From SAR202 cluster bacterium bin90 (lineage in GTDB: Bacteria; Chloroflexota; Dehalococcoidia; Lucifugimonadales; JADFKI01), in the NCBI GenBank assembly GCA_002238855.1, contig MPND01000008.1, forward strand, positions 39,589-103,588: a stretch of 64,000 nt of DNA, given 5' to 3'. The notes under the pieces are model-generated. The model worked only from the letters and a program-made list of their open reading frames with translations. It was not told where the DNA came from and did not search any database. The position numbers and the translations under genes were made by a program. Below are positions 41,020-51,682 of the stretch, in pieces; the first letter of the stretch is position 1; each line of letters opens with the position of its first letter.

Positions 41020-42528
41020 CTAAAACAGTGTCGCCTGTACCTTCACCTCAGCGGGCCTGGCATCCGCAGTTCCGGTATCCACAGGCCCAGGCACGGTCGT
41101 GCCATCAGCAGCTTCCGTCTCGTCGACGTCATCGTGCGAGGCAATGTGCTCGAACATTTCAGCCTGCCTCTTTGCGCCGGCCCGCTCGTCGTCCATCATC
41201 TCCCTGATCCACTCTAGTGCAACCCTGTCCCGTACCTCCTGGTCGGCAATTCCTTCAACCATGCGCCGGTAGGCGAATAGCTGGCAGAACTCGAACTTGC
41301 CGTCAACGGGCGTGATCGGGACCGGCCTGAGTCCCTTATCCTGCATGACCCCGCATGCGCTCTTGCAGCTTGCGGCAATCGGGCAGGGTTCTAGCCTTTC
41401 GGTCTCAGCTTTCACGGCGTCGACTCCCACGGCTTCCGTGTCGTTCAGTAGCATGCGGCCGGCATGGGCAATCGTGGTCTGCTCGGCAAGCGCAAGGTGT
41501 ACGCGCACGTCAATCGTCGCCTCAGTGCGCCGGCGCACGATACTCGTCAACTGCTCTTCGCGGCTCTCGTAGTTGTGTCCACCGAAGACCACCCCTCGGA
41601 AGCCGTGAGAGACGCATCCGGGGCACCGGTCATACCAGTGATAGGGGACGTTCTTCTCCTCCACCGCGAACCAGTTCTGGCAGCTCTTGCAGCCGCGCAC
41701 GCGCGCGCCGAATTCTTCGATTGCCTCCCTCATCTGGGCGGCATTTCTCACCTGTCCGCAGTCCACGACGACCTCCGTGATACCGGCCGCCCTGAGCGCA
41801 GCCAGCACCTCTTCTACGTCGTATCGCTTGCCTGTATGCTCTCGGCTGTCGCTTTCGGTGCGGTCACGCCGCCATTCCATTTCGTTAAGTATCAGGACGA
41901 TCTCTGAGAGCGCGACCGCGCGCCGCGCCGCCTCTGGTAGCGCAGTCTGTTCGGCAAGGAGCATCCGGGTCAGCTGGACGGCCCCCGGAATGTCAGGCAG
42001 GAGCGAGGCTATCGCCGCTCGCATGCAGTCCCTCAGCAGGATTGCCGAATCGCTTGTGCAAGCCCGGTGCCCGTCAACGAACATCAGGAAGAATACCTGC
42101 TCATCGTGGTCCGTAACGCTGTCGTCTGCCTGGCGACGCCACCACAGGGCAACGTTCTCTCCATCTACTGGAAGAAGCGATATGCCCTTCATGAGGTACT
42201 CAATTGAGCTGAAGTCGCCGGAGCCGGGCTGACGTCCGTGCGCCGGCGTTCCGTTCCAGAGGGTAACTGCGTCTCGCTGTCTCCGGTTGATGCCACTGCC
42301 CACGAGACCGTCGAGACGCTTCAGCACTCCGCCGGAGACCTCGTTTGTCTCCCGTGCGATCCTCTTTTCGGCCTCTGCCCTGACGCTTTCGGTCCACCTG
42401 AGGGCATCCTTGTACTCCGGAAGTTCGTTCATCGGCACAGGCATCTTTACCTGCACGGCCTTCTGCCGAGAGGTTTTCTTGCTGCGACCGCTCCATTTGA
42501 CGGCGGGCCTTTCTTTCGTTAGAACCAT
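41020..42528 (-). CDS. Hypothetical zinc protein with C-terminal clamp-like motif
   Basis: 502 residues from ATG 42528, which lies 7 nt after AGGAG (an earlier ATG is too close). Helical N-terminal half; then CKSCQNWF...CPGC (probable zinc ribbon) near residues 285-315 and CPIAASCKSACG near 400. The protein ends VKVQATLF, and QATLF matches the beta-clamp pentapeptide QxxLF at the extreme C-terminus. No family recognised. A mobile cassette (E3) is inserted only ~30 bp upstream of its ribosome site, so its original promoter has been displaced. Confidence 0.6.
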   Translation of the reverse strand: MVLTKERPAVKWSGRSKKTSRQKAVQVKMPVPMNELPEYKDALRWTESVRAEAEKRIARETNEVSGGVLKRLDGLVGSGINRRQRDAVTLWNGTPAHGRQPGSGDFSSIEYLMKGISLLPVDGENVALWWRRQADDSVTDHDEQVFFLMFVDGHRACTSDSAILLRDCMRAAIASLLPDIPGAVQLTRMLLAEQTALPEAARRAVALSEIVLILNEMEWRRDRTESDSREHTGKRYDVEEVLAALRAAGITEVVVDCGQVRNAAQMREAIEEFGARVRGCKSCQNWFAVEEKNVPYHWYDRCPGCVSHGFRGVVFGGHNYESREEQLTSIVRRRTEATIDVRVHLALAEQTTIAHAGRMLLNDTEAVGVDAVKAETERLEPCPIAASCKSACGVMQDKGLRPVPITPVDGKFEFCQLFAYRRMVEGIADQEVRDRVALEWIREMMDDERAGAKRQAEMFEHIASHDDVDETEAADGTTVPGPVDTGTADARPAEVKVQATLF

Positions 42529-42596
42529 GTACATTCTCCTGGTTCCGTACAACAGATTCGCTTTGCACAGTAATTCGCATGCTGCACAAATAAGAA

Positions 42597-42627
42597 AGCC
42601 CCCGTCGGTGAAGTACCGACGAGGGCT
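42597..42627 (-). terminator. Terminator of cassette E3 gene
   Basis: AGCCCCCGTCGGT/ACCGACGAGGGCT stem followed by TTCTTATTT on the minus strand. Confidence 0.7.
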
Positions 42628-42648
42628 GATTGGTCTTGTATTCCGTTT

Positions 42649-43443
42649 CTATCGAGGTGAGTCCGGTTGCATATCTCTCACCTCCACTTCGTACCAGAGA
42701 GCCGAATCGGGATTAGCGGCCCTGATGAAGTCGTTCTCGTCCTGGATAATGATTCCTGTTACGTCTGGGCTGATGTAAGCACCGGCAACGACAGCGAATG
42801 CACTCGTCCCTGTGGCCGCCTGGATAAACCTAGCAACTCGGGCCGCTTTCGTAATGTCATTGTCGTGGATTGTGTAAGACGCCTCTATAGCCACGTAGAA
42901 CTCGGTCCTGTCTCTGTTGTTCTCTGTGACCTTCAGTATCAGATCTGCCGTATCAAAAGCGCTGAATATCAATCGCTCCGGAATATCTCCGAATGTGTCA
43001 GAGAGGTTCAAGTCCTGAGCGGCGACGCTTATGAGGTTCAGGTCCGCATCATCGAGAACGACATTTTCCAATAGACGATTGCCGCGCGCGAGCGCGATGG
43101 TTCGGGCAATGTCTCTTCTGTACCTGCGCGTGCCCTCCATCGCAAATGCGCCCCGCAAGCGGTCGAACGCACTATCCTGCCTTCTGTAATTCGCGTGCTG
43201 GCGGTCCAACCGTTCGTCGGTCCCGTCGAACCGTCCGTCAATGCCCTCGAAGTTCTTCTCGGTTTTCTCCTGGAACTTAGTCGTGCTCTCCTGGAACTCG
43301 GTCGTGCTCTTTCGGAACTCAGCGAAGTCGCGAGGCAACCTTATCAATTCCTCCGTGAGAATCTTGTTTCGAACAGCTTCCAGGAGGCGCGGGTTGCTAT
43401 CCAAGATGTCCAGAAACTCTTCAATAGTGTTGAAAGTTGTCAT
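42649..43443 (-). CDS. Cassette-borne PD-(D/E)XK-like protein with coiled coil, paralog 3
   Basis: 264 residues from ATG 43443. N-terminus FNTIEEFLDILDSN and LLEAVRNKILTEEL is nearly identical to paralog 1; the coiled coil has short repeats (STTEFQE, STTKFQE, KTEKNFE); the C-terminal domain has FYVAIEASYTI and FAVVAGAYISPD. The middle part is diverged. As in the others, the triad reads EAS instead of ExK. Intact frame. Confidence 0.7.
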   Translation of the reverse strand: MTTFNTIEEFLDILDSNPRLLEAVRNKILTEELIRLPRDFAEFRKSTTEFQESTTKFQEKTEKNFEGIDGRFDGTDERLDRQHANYRRQDSAFDRLRGAFAMEGTRRYRRDIARTIALARGNRLLENVVLDDADLNLISVAAQDLNLSDTFGDIPERLIFSAFDTADLILKVTENNRDRTEFYVAIEASYTIHDNDITKAARVARFIQAATGTSAFAVVAGAYISPDVTGIIIQDENDFIRAANPDSALWYEVEVRDMQPDSPR

Positions 43444-43700
43444 ATTACCTTCTCCCTTGCAAATTATAGTCGATTTGCGCCGATAGTAAGGGATTGGTTT
43501 TTGTCTGTTTCCGTGCAAAGCGGGTTGAATAATCTGACTGGGTGAGCGAGTGAATCCTTGCGAATGCCCTCTTACCCGCGCAATTCGGGCCAGCAATTGT
43601 CAGGATGTTCTCCAACACAGCCATACGTTCAAGCCCGAGTGTGGCTGATTTGACCGTTCGCTCCGTCCCTCCTCTGACTCCTCCAGGTTACCGTGTTGTG

Positions 43701-43730
43701 AAGGAGGTGGCGAAAGTCTGCCACCTCCTT
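43701..43730 (-). terminator. Terminator after gene 43745-44530
   Basis: Perfect 10-bp stem AAGGAGGTGG/CCACCTCCTT 15 nt past the stop; U tract weak. The ~200 bp between E3 and here contain nothing else recognisable. Confidence 0.6.
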
Positions 43731-43744
43731 GTCGGTATCTCGTG

Positions 43745-44530
43745 CTAGTCGGCAGCCATCGCCACCGCTGCATAGTCTCGATCGTGGTCGTCTTCGTTCT
43801 TGCAGACTATCGGGAAGTCCTCTGGAAGCCAGAGTTCTCCCCTCTTGCCCAGGTTGGAGATGGCTCCGCGGAGCACGGCGCTCGACGGTTCGCAGAGCCA
43901 CGCCTTGCCGCGCAGTCGCTGCATCTCCGTGATGCCCTTGCCGTTACCGACGCAATAGTCCCAGAGGGGCTGCGCCCACTCGGCCAGCAGCGGCTCGCTG
44001 ACGCGCTTGGGCAGGTAGCCGAACCATCTCTTTGCCGTGACATCCGGATCCTCATCGTCGTCCGCCATCAGCACGAACCTGCGCTGGGCAAGCTCGGCCT
44101 GAGCCTTCGCGTAGTCGGATTCATCCTTCTCCTCGATGGCGTTCTTGCTCTGAAGATGCACATAGGAGTAGTCCCAGCGGATAAGCTCCGACCGCAGGAC
44201 GACCTGCCAGACGCGGGTTCCGGCGACCCTCTTGGTGATCCGGCGCATCGCGCCTATCGTGGCGTCGGCTACGCGGACCTGAACGGACCTGCTCCAGACG
44301 CCGTCCTCGCCGTTGAGAGGCACCACCAGATAGACGGAGTTCTTGTTGCGCCGCCCGCTGTCCAGGAGCGCGGCCACGATGCCCTCGCACATCTGCTTGG
44401 AGCCGACCCAGCTCCCGTAGTACAGCCCGCCGTTTGCGGTGTAGGCCGCATCGAAGACAACGCCATACTTGCCGCTGTGGGTGATGCGGGGGAAATCGGC
44501 GTAGGTCTTGCCTTGAGTTGTTGAGCTCAT
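43745..44530 (-). CDS. Hypothetical protein
   Basis: 261 residues, mixed alpha/beta, with VYLVVPLNGEDGVWSRSVQV and a C-terminal PEDFPIVCKNEDDHD. No family recognised. Its upstream region lies next to the left end of cassette E4. Confidence 0.6.
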   Translation of the reverse strand: MSSTTQGKTYADFPRITHSGKYGVVFDAAYTANGGLYYGSWVGSKQMCEGIVAALLDSGRRNKNSVYLVVPLNGEDGVWSRSVQVRVADATIGAMRRITKRVAGTRVWQVVLRSELIRWDYSYVHLQSKNAIEEKDESDYAKAQAELAQRRFVLMADDDEDPDVTAKRWFGYLPKRVSEPLLAEWAQPLWDYCVGNGKGITEMQRLRGKAWLCEPSSAVLRGAISNLGKRGELWLPEDFPIVCKNEDDHDRDYAAVAMAAD

Positions 44531-44665
44531 GTTGTAAATCCCTCATATGGTGTATGCTAGGGATCGGTCCTGACAGGGCATCCGTGTCCCGTCAGGAACA
44601 ATGCGGGGCAGGGCGGTTTCCTTTGTCGAGGTGGGCCGTCCTGCTCTTTTGTGGTGGGTTGCTGT

Positions 44666-44700
44666 GCCTTTGTACAGCATTGAGGTCTTGCACAAATAGG
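44666..44700 (-). mobile_element. Left terminal repeat of cassette E4
   Basis: GCCTTTGTACAGC and, 18 nt inside, TTGCACAAATAGG match the E2 left end. The matching right end is not found next to the gene; the nearest inward-facing right end is at 51559-51588, beyond a block of insertions. Confidence 0.7.
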
Positions 44701-44701
44701 A

Positions 44702-44733
44702 AGCCCCCGCAGAGCGATTGCCATGCGGGGGCT
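44702..44733 (-). terminator. Terminator of cassette E4 gene
   Basis: AGCCCCCGC/GCGGGGGCT stem followed by TTCCTATTT, as in the other cassettes. Confidence 0.7.
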
Positions 44734-44754
44734 GGTTTCATATTTTGTGGAACT

Positions 44755-45453
<699 letters not shown>

Positions 45454-45640
45454 ACTCAACTCCTTATAATACTGGGCCAGTCTTGCAAGATACGGGCTTG
45501 GTTTGCTCAGGCAACCGTTCGGGCTCTAACTCGAATGTGTGCGGCGACCCTCGTTCTCGCACGGTCTTTGATGACCTAATCTGGATCGGTGTGCCGCACA
45601 AGGAACCGTCTTGTTCACTGAACTATCCCCTACATGTCAA

Positions 45641-45949
45641 GATACAAGTCTGGAGCGGGACTGGGATCGGATGGTGACGTTCTATGACTTCCCTGCCGAG
45701 CACTGGAGGCATCTGCGGACTACGAACGTCGTGGAGTCGCCGTTTGCGGCTCTGAGGCTGCGCACCGATGCGGCGAAGCGGTTCAAGAGGGTGGACAGAG
45801 CGATAGCTGTGATCTGGAAGATGCTGATGGTGGCGGAGAGCAGGTTCCGCAGGCTGAAGGCGCCGGAGTTGATGAAGGACGTACACCAAGGCGCCATCTA
45901 CAGGGATGGAATCATCATAGAATCGGAACCGGAGAAGGTCGCCGCCTGA
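45641..45949 (+). pseudogene. IS256-family transposase remnant (3' end)
   Basis: FYDFPAEHWRHLRTTNVVES, then ALRLRTDAAKRF and LMKDVHQGAIYRDG, are the C-terminal part of Mutator/IS256 transposases, with the catalytic Glu in TTNVVES. About three quarters of the protein is absent. The 190 bp between this and the IS110 fragment contain no gene. Confidence 0.88.
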
Positions 45950-46083
45950 TCTCGTTTACCCACATCTTTGACGTGACCTCGTTGGATTCACCATTACATA
46001 CAGGTAGTCGGACCTTGCCCGCCATTCACTCTTTTGTCTTTTTCTGCTCGTCCTGCTCATTGAGCACACGAATTGAACCGTCT

Positions 46084-46209
46084 TCAAGCACCTCTACCCT
46101 CCCGCTCGCGTACTTCCTTAAGAAGTCCTTTGCGTCCTTCCTCGCGCCCTGCCTTTAGCGCCTGCCATCTGGTACGCTCCCACTTTGACGGCCAGTCAAA
46201 CAGAGCCAT
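46084..46209 (-). CDS. Small protein, possibly frameshifted
   Basis: ATG 46209 with an ideal GGAGG site starts a 41-codon frame (MALFDWPSKWERTRWQALKAGR...). A one-base shift after REE would instead read DAKDFLRKYASGRVEVLEDG and end after DEQKKTKE near 46037, which looks like the original C-terminus. Either a short protein or a frameshifted ~60-residue one. Confidence 0.4.
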   Translation of the reverse strand: MALFDWPSKWERTRWQALKAGREEGRKGLLKEVREREGRGA

Positions 46210-46454
46210 TTCAACCCTCCTTCCAACTCCGAGCAATAGCGGTATGACAGCCCCGACACGCCCATCAGTCCGATGTCTTTGAGCAGCTCTCCAATGCCCA
46301 TTATCAAGGCGTCCATCTCCCAGTTATTCATAAATGCGCCGTAGTAGATGGAGCCTACTACGGTGACCAGGAAGAATTCCACTGAGCATAGCGCCAAGTC
46401 GTTCTTCCGGACGCTCAAGATTGAGATTCTGTCGTCATCGGTCGGTCTGCTCAT
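46155..46454 (-). CDS. Small membrane protein
   Basis: About 99 residues from ATG 46454; one hydrophobic segment (CSVEFFLVTVVGSIYYGAFM) predicts a membrane helix, followed by EMDALIMGIGELLKDIGLM. Its end overlaps the start of the next small gene. No family recognised; base composition is like the rest of this island. Confidence 0.45.
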   Translation of the reverse strand: MSRPTDDDRISILSVRKNDLALCSVEFFLVTVVGSIYYGAFMNNWEMDALIMGIGELLKDIGLMGVSGLSYRYCSELEGGLKWLCLTGRQSGSVPDGRR

Positions 46455-46514
46455 TAGGTCAAAACAGTATAATATGTGCATCCGACCGTTAAGAAAATCT
46501 GCCCCAAAGTGGTG

Positions 46515-48308
46515 CTACCGACCGCTTAGAAAGTAATCCGCAGGCTTCCAAATGTCGATGATGCTGGACGCAAGGTCCTGACCTCGCCTTTCGATTGTGC
46601 CTTCGTTCCATTCGGTTTGCGAGAGAGGACCTTGATTGAGTCGCAACAGGGAATGCTTACCTAGCGTTTCTTTCTTTTCTTGCCAAGATGCGTTTGAGAG
46701 AGTGCTGTTGAGCTTCCCTGTCACCAGCGTCATATTACCCAAGAAATGCACTCGGTCTTCCCGCCGCTCCCTATCTTCGGGACTTGCCGAATATGGCAGG
46801 GGCCAATTGCTGTCCCATTGGCGCGGCATAATGTGTTCTATTGTCAGATTCTTCACATCGCCAAGTGATTCCGTCAGATCGCTTCTCAAAGACCGCTCGA
46901 TCTCGACCAGCACCATCTTGCGCCTTTGAATGGTTCCTCTCCTTAGCCGGCTGTCCGTAAGCCTCGTGAAGAGCATCCCATCCGTAGGCCACACGAGGCT
47001 GTCGCTGGTTTGTGAATGAAAGAACTTCGCCATAGTCTCTTCGTAGTCTGTGGGGCGGTCTTGGTGCATCTTTTCGAGCAAACTGATCAAGAGGTTCATC
47101 AGTCCTTGGGTGATATTCCCATATAACATCCGTCGCACCAGGTAACTTTCAAGTATCTGAATGCACCGCCTATATCGCTTCTCCGGTATCTGAGCGTCCT
47201 TCAGATAGAGAATTACGGGCATTATAGTGATTATGCCCATATCGCCAATTAGTCGCCTGAGCATCCCTTGGACGAATGAGTCGGGGTCGTTAAAGGACAA
47301 TGCGTCCTTATACACCAGCCCGGACTTTCGTATCCTACTCGCAACCCTTTCAATGTCCGAATCGGCGACGCTATCGAGATAGACCCTGAAATCAGAGGCA
47401 GTCCTATCGGGCGCCACACTCGTTCGCCTTGTCGCAATCATCCAGTGGTTTAGTAGCCTATCCAACTCAATCCGGTCTAGTCTGGACTCCGAAGTACCCT
47501 TACGCCACCACTGGTCGAGGTCGAACATACCCCAAAGTTGACGCGCCTTGTCCGCGTGGTCAACAACATCGGCTTCATACATGACGGTGTTCTTGACCAA
47601 GTCCGACTGCCGTAGAACTTCCCCCCTCGCATTCAGCGTCTCAAAGATGATGTGCGGTTCTTCTTCCTCATCGAGGTCAATGACGGCAATCAAGAGGCTC
47701 TTGGCAAACGCCTCCTCCAGGGCGTCTGACCAACGCATTCTGTCTTCAGGCGTTTTCGCCTTGGACAGCCAGCATTCAGCCTTGCGCTTGAAGTATCGGA
47801 AGGCTTTCGTTATTGGCCAGTAATCTCCCTGCTCATCGAGGAACGTAACTCTGATTGCATCCTGAAAGGCGCGTTGGTCGTTGGTATTGGATTGACGGAT
47901 TTTGGTTTGGTTATCCGAATCTGCCGCCAGATGGCTCTCACTGTTTTCGGTTAGGTCTCGCATTCGCTCGAACCGCGCGTCGTCGTTCGACTGCTGAAAT
48001 ACCAGTTGAACCGCCTTAATCAGAAGTTGGAGCGTAGTGAGTCTCTGCTGCCCGTCCACGACCAGCCACTTAGACACCTCACCAATGGCGCTGGGGCGGT
48101 GCTGCAAGACGATTGCCCCCATAAAGTGCGGTTTTACCTTACCTTGTCCTCCCGCCGCTATGTGGCGCTCAGCTAAGTTGCGTATATCTTCCCAAAGAGG
48201 AAACCACTGCCCCTCTTCTTTCCAAGCGTAAGGGCGCTGGAATTGAGGTATCTGGTATGAAACCTGGTCTCCGAATAAGGACTGAAGATTGAGTATTTTG
48301 GCGTCCAT
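46515..48308 (-). CDS. DUF262/DUF1524 protein (GmrSD-type restriction-like)
   Basis: 597 residues. The N-terminal DUF262 has QIPQFQRPYAW and, near residue 86, VVDGQQRLTTL (the DGQQR nucleotide-site motif of this ParB-like fold). The C-terminal DUF1524 has NLTIEHIMPRQW near residue 492, the HxxP element of an HNH-type nuclease. The fused two-domain form is typical of GmrSD-like type IV restriction enzymes that cut modified DNA using NTP. Full length and intact, unlike most neighbours, so it may be a functional defence gene in the island. Confidence 0.85.
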   Translation of the reverse strand: MDAKILNLQSLFGDQVSYQIPQFQRPYAWKEEGQWFPLWEDIRNLAERHIAAGGQGKVKPHFMGAIVLQHRPSAIGEVSKWLVVDGQQRLTTLQLLIKAVQLVFQQSNDDARFERMRDLTENSESHLAADSDNQTKIRQSNTNDQRAFQDAIRVTFLDEQGDYWPITKAFRYFKRKAECWLSKAKTPEDRMRWSDALEEAFAKSLLIAVIDLDEEEEPHIIFETLNARGEVLRQSDLVKNTVMYEADVVDHADKARQLWGMFDLDQWWRKGTSESRLDRIELDRLLNHWMIATRRTSVAPDRTASDFRVYLDSVADSDIERVASRIRKSGLVYKDALSFNDPDSFVQGMLRRLIGDMGIITIMPVILYLKDAQIPEKRYRRCIQILESYLVRRMLYGNITQGLMNLLISLLEKMHQDRPTDYEETMAKFFHSQTSDSLVWPTDGMLFTRLTDSRLRRGTIQRRKMVLVEIERSLRSDLTESLGDVKNLTIEHIMPRQWDSNWPLPYSASPEDRERREDRVHFLGNMTLVTGKLNSTLSNASWQEKKETLGKHSLLRLNQGPLSQTEWNEGTIERRGQDLASSIIDIWKPADYFLSGR

Positions 48309-48366
48309 ACAAAACCCCTCTACGCTAATGGCTGTCTGCCTACCTCACGATGGGCTCGGAATCATC

Positions 48367-48777
48367 CTACAATAGCTTATCGAGCATGCAGTTTGACATC
48401 CGAATGCTGGTGACCAGTTCTGTGCTGCTGTCCTTGCCCACACACTGGAACGTGTAGGTCTCGCCATTCTTCAATTCAGGGAGTTGGTCGCGCCACAACG
48501 AGGCGAAAGTCAACTCGACATACTCCATGTCGCAGGCAGGCAACTCCACATAGTTGTCCTCCCATATAGTCCTCACCCACCGGACAAAACGAGATTCTCG
48601 CCCTTGTGCGCCGCGTCCCAAGCGGCGGGATTGGGCTCGTATTACTCTACCAAAACTTGACGCGGATACCAAATTGTCGGAACTGTCCGGCGCGGACGCG
48701 GGGAGACCGCAGGAGGTCAGTAACAGGCATTCCAACATGACATATATTGAATTGCGTTCGACTCTGCAATTCGCCAT
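48367..48777 (-). CDS. Putative lipoprotein
   Basis: 136 residues from ATG 48777. The N-terminus has basic residues, a hydrophobic stretch (SIYVMLECLLL) and TSCG, with LTSC fitting a lipobox (Cys near residue 23). The mature part has two more Cys and is acidic. Function unknown. Confidence 0.5.
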   Translation of the reverse strand: MANCRVERNSIYVMLECLLLTSCGLPASAPDSSDNLVSASSFGRVIRAQSRRLGRGAQGRESRFVRWVRTIWEDNYVELPACDMEYVELTFASLWRDQLPELKNGETYTFQCVGKDSSTELVTSIRMSNCMLDKLL

Positions 48778-48971
48778 TGCAAATTCTCTCTGATGCGCCA
48801 CTTCTTGCGTCTTCACAGGGGGCACGGTTCGCTCCTGTAACTCAACAGAGGCTCGGTGTGGACAACTCCCCTTTGGACTGTCCAATCTGTCGCCGTGTTA
48901 TAGGTCTATGGTTTGCAGTATGCACCTGTTGCAGATGTATTCCCCCTTGTGAGTCTGCCTTGCCAGTTTCG

Positions 48972-49378
48972 GATCTTGGGGCAAGCCGATGACCTACATC
49001 AAAACCGACGCCGACACCGGCAAGCACCTCTATGCCTGTCCGGCCGGGGGCTGCGACAGGTTCAGGGATGGTAAGCGCAACATCGCTGTTCGGTGTCAGG
49101 ACAGCCATTGGGAGAATCCAGAAAGCAAGCCGCGAGTCATAGGCATCATTCCCCGTGAATCCAAGGTGTGGGATATGCTCTAATCGACGAAAACTGGCTT
49201 GGAGCGGGCATTCAGCAGCATGAAAAGCTCGCGCCTGCTCAACCTGCACCAATACGTGACGATGGCGAAGGTGCAGGCGCACATGGGGATGGCAACGCTC
49301 AATTATGTCGCCACAATGTACGGCAGGGGGTCGGCACGGGATTTTGGCAAGATAAGACACATGAGAGTCAAGGTGTGA
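48972..49378 (+). pseudogene. DDE transposase remnant (3' end) with nonsense codon
   Basis: The plus frame encodes DADTGKHLYACPAGGCDR, VRCQDSHWENPES, IPRESKVWDML, then TAA at 49181-49183, then in the same frame STKTGLERAFSSMKSSRLL and VQAHMGMATLNYVATM. The sequence PRxSKxW..L[Y]..RxxxERxFSxxK is the C-terminal catalytic-Glu region of DDE transposases, with the stop where a Tyr codon is usual. The N-terminal part is gone. Confidence 0.75.
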
Positions 49379-49477
49379 AGGAAATCAGAACGAGTGACGC
49401 GGACTGCGCTCCCGTCCGCGATTTCCAAACCCCAACTGTGTTATTCTTCAACAGAACAAAAGAATTAGGCCATTGAT

Positions 49478-50385
49478 ATGGAGAACAAACCGTTGATAGT
49501 GGTGGCGGGCGCGCCAGATAGACCACTGAAGGTAGGCGAGGGCGAGATACCGTGCTACTTGTTTGAAGATGAGGCTCGTGTTCTCTCACACAGAGGGTTG
49601 CTATCGGCTCCAGGGATAAATAGGCACAACATTATTCACCTGGAGGGTGGTACGCAATTGCCCAGTTTTGCCGCTTCAGATCTCTTGCGCCGCATATTTA
49701 TGACAGGGGAAATCAGGGTGGCTGGCACCAATCCCATTCATTTCAGTTACGAAGGCACCGTTGCCTACGGATATCCTGCGACAGTATTATTGGATATGTG
49801 CAAGTCTGTGTTGGATGCACGACGGGCGAATGCACTTCGACCGCAACAGCATGCGATGGCGGACAGATGTGAAAGGCTCTTGCTTGGCTTTACTCACGTC
49901 GGTATCGTCACGCTCGTCGATTAGGCTACAGGCTATCAGCAGATAAGGGCTAGGCAAGTTCTTGCTGAAAATATCGACAGGTATATCGGCGATGGTTCCA
50001 GCAGTGGACTAAGACTTTCCCAATTGAGTTCTACGAGCAGATTTAACGCCTTAATGGATGGGGAGAGTTCGGATTAGCTTCAATTTATCCATCCATTGTA
50101 GGTCACTACACCAATGACATTGTGTACGAACGTCTGGCACCTAGGATTCTCGACGAATTGCGTAAGAAGAATCCCATTATGCCGGAAGGGTATCGCAAGC
50201 ACAGGCATCACTTGTTCCCAACGCCGGAACACGGTCACCCGAAACTCAGGGAACACCTGTCAGGGGTAATCGCACTCATGCGGACTCACGAGCGATGGGA
50301 CGAGTTCATGCAAAGCCTGACTCGCGCATATCCAAAGACCAATGAACAGATTGCGATGGCAATGGGCAACTATTGGGCTGTCTGA
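49478..50385 (+). pseudogene. P63C-domain protein with three lesions
   Basis: The first 147 codons (IEPCYLFEDEARVL-type start, AYGYPATVLLDMCKSVLDAR, GFTHVGIVTLVD) end in TAG at 49922 exactly where the P63C family has the Glu of LVDEATGYQ; the frame continues ATGYQQIRARQVLAENIDRY. A frameshift then leads to WTKTFPIEFYEQI, a TAA replaces a further codon, and RLNGWGEFGLASIYPSIVGH, NDIVYERLAPRILDELRKKN and HPKLREHLSGVIALM complete the domain. P63C proteins occur in phages and mobile elements, function unknown. Confidence 0.85.
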
Positions 50386-50429
50386 AGTCAATGACAGAGG
50401 GAAGGAACGGTAGAACACAGACTGGGGCT

Positions 50430-50714
50430 ATGACGTTAGATTTAGGAAAGATCCTAACCGACTACGGATTGAATACTGCCGTACTCTTGGTCATCGTCTT
50501 ACTATGTTGGAAGTATTCAGACCAGATATTTGCTGGCATTCGCGGAGTAGCCGCAACGTTATGGCGATGGCTCTCTTACAAGAGTTGGTTCCGATGTGGA
50601 TTGCTCCGAAGACATCGGTGGTATGTAGATGACTACGGAACCGACCTCAAGGGTCGTAGGGATTGGGTGCGCGAACACTGCTGGTTATGCGATTTATACA
50701 GGAGCCGACCTTAG
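50430..50714 (+). CDS. Small membrane-anchored protein
   Basis: About 94 residues; one membrane helix (NTAVLLVIVLLCWKYS) followed by a Trp/Arg-rich basic region and CWLCDL. Start uncertain (ATG 50391 also possible). No family recognised. It precedes the DUF2971 gene and may be cotranscribed. Confidence 0.5.
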   Translation: MTLDLGKILTDYGLNTAVLLVIVLLCWKYSDQIFAGIRGVAATLWRWLSYKSWFRCGLLRRHRWYVDDYGTDLKGRRDWVREHCWLCDLYRSRP

Positions 50715-50737
50715 CGGCAGAAACGAAGATTGCCGTA

Positions 50738-51411
50738 TGTACTCGCAGCACCCAAGCCTCATCACTCCGCCACCTGAAACTGTGTCCTGGCGTTACCTGG
50801 ACTTCACGAAGTTCGTGCTCCTATTGGAGCGGAACGCCTTGTTCTTCGCCAAGGCAAGCCAACTAGGCGACCCATTTGAGGGTTCATTTGAGCCTTCTAC
50901 GGTTTATGAGATTGCATGTAAGGGTCTCGTGAATCCAAACGACTTGCATAAAGCCTTGGGCGAATCCCGCGACCAGCATTTGGTCAACTGCCGGCACGAG
51001 TCCGATTACGAATCTGCTGCTATGTGGAATCTCTATGGTCAGGTAATTGTCATACGCACTACGTCGGAGCGCTTATGCCAAAGTTTCGAGTGTGAAAACG
51101 ACATCTATGTGGGTAGAGTTACATACGTGGACCACGATACGGCAAATATCATCATGCGCAGCCTTTTCAATCTCTACAGACATAAGCGACTCAGTTTTCA
51201 GTTCGAACAGGAAGTCAGGGCGATAACTGTTGAGAGAGAAGTGCATACTGCCAACTGGGTTGGACAATACTACAATGTTGATGTCGAATGGCTTATCGAG
51301 CGGGTGGTCGTTGCGCCAAATGCGCCTGACTATCTATACGAACTTGCTCCAGATGTGGTCAGTAGGTACTATGTTCACGTTCAGGTGCAAAAGTCTGCCT
51401 TGGGCGGTTAA
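50738..51411 (+). CDS. DUF2971 family protein
   Basis: About 224 residues from ATG 50738; an ATG at 50629 would add 36 residues that overlap the previous gene. VSWRYLDFTKFVLLLERNAL and LGDPFEGSFEP are the signature N-terminal part of DUF2971, followed by an ESAAMWNLYG segment (the usual ...S.MW..Y motif). Function unknown; members are frequent in defence and mobile islands. Intact. Confidence 0.8.
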
Positions 51412-51558
51412 CCAATCTTGTAGGTTAGGCTAAGGATCACTTTCTACGCTCACCGAACAAATCAGTTCAAAAGCCACTAGAAACCAGACCCCGCACTTGA
51501 TGGGACTGGTTTTCATGCTCTTTGCCCACCAAAGAGGACATTCGCAATTATCTCTCTA

Positions 51559-51588
51559 ATGCGCAAACCTGCGATTTTGCACAAAGCC
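51559..51588 (+). mobile_element. Right terminal repeat of a cassette (E6)
   Basis: ATGCGCAAACCTGCGATTT then TGCACAAAGCC, with boxes 18 nt apart, is the right-end pattern of the cassette family. It faces the E4 left end at 44666. No 9-bp repeat is shared between their flanks. Confidence 0.6.
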
Positions 51589-51682
51589 ATGTGTTAATAC
51601 AAAGGAGGTACGCGGATTCTTTCCCGCACACCTTCTTCCACAGGAGCAGCGTGTCTGCACTTCGGCAACTGCCCCTCGTTCC

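Larger units (their letters stand above)
42559..43522 (-). mobile_element. Non-autonomous mobile cassette E3
   Basis: Left end CGCTTTGCACAG with a second TGCACA box 19 nt inside; right end ...GTGCAAAGCG at 43513-43522 with its inner boxes decayed. Contains the terminator and the gene layout of E1 and E2. No 9-bp target duplication can be recognised, so it is probably old or has a rearranged flank. Confidence 0.65.

Noticed and set aside
48842..49360. Minus-strand open frame of 172 codons at 48842-49360
   Set aside because: The plus strand of this interval has clear DDE-transposase similarity, so the minus frame is a shadow.
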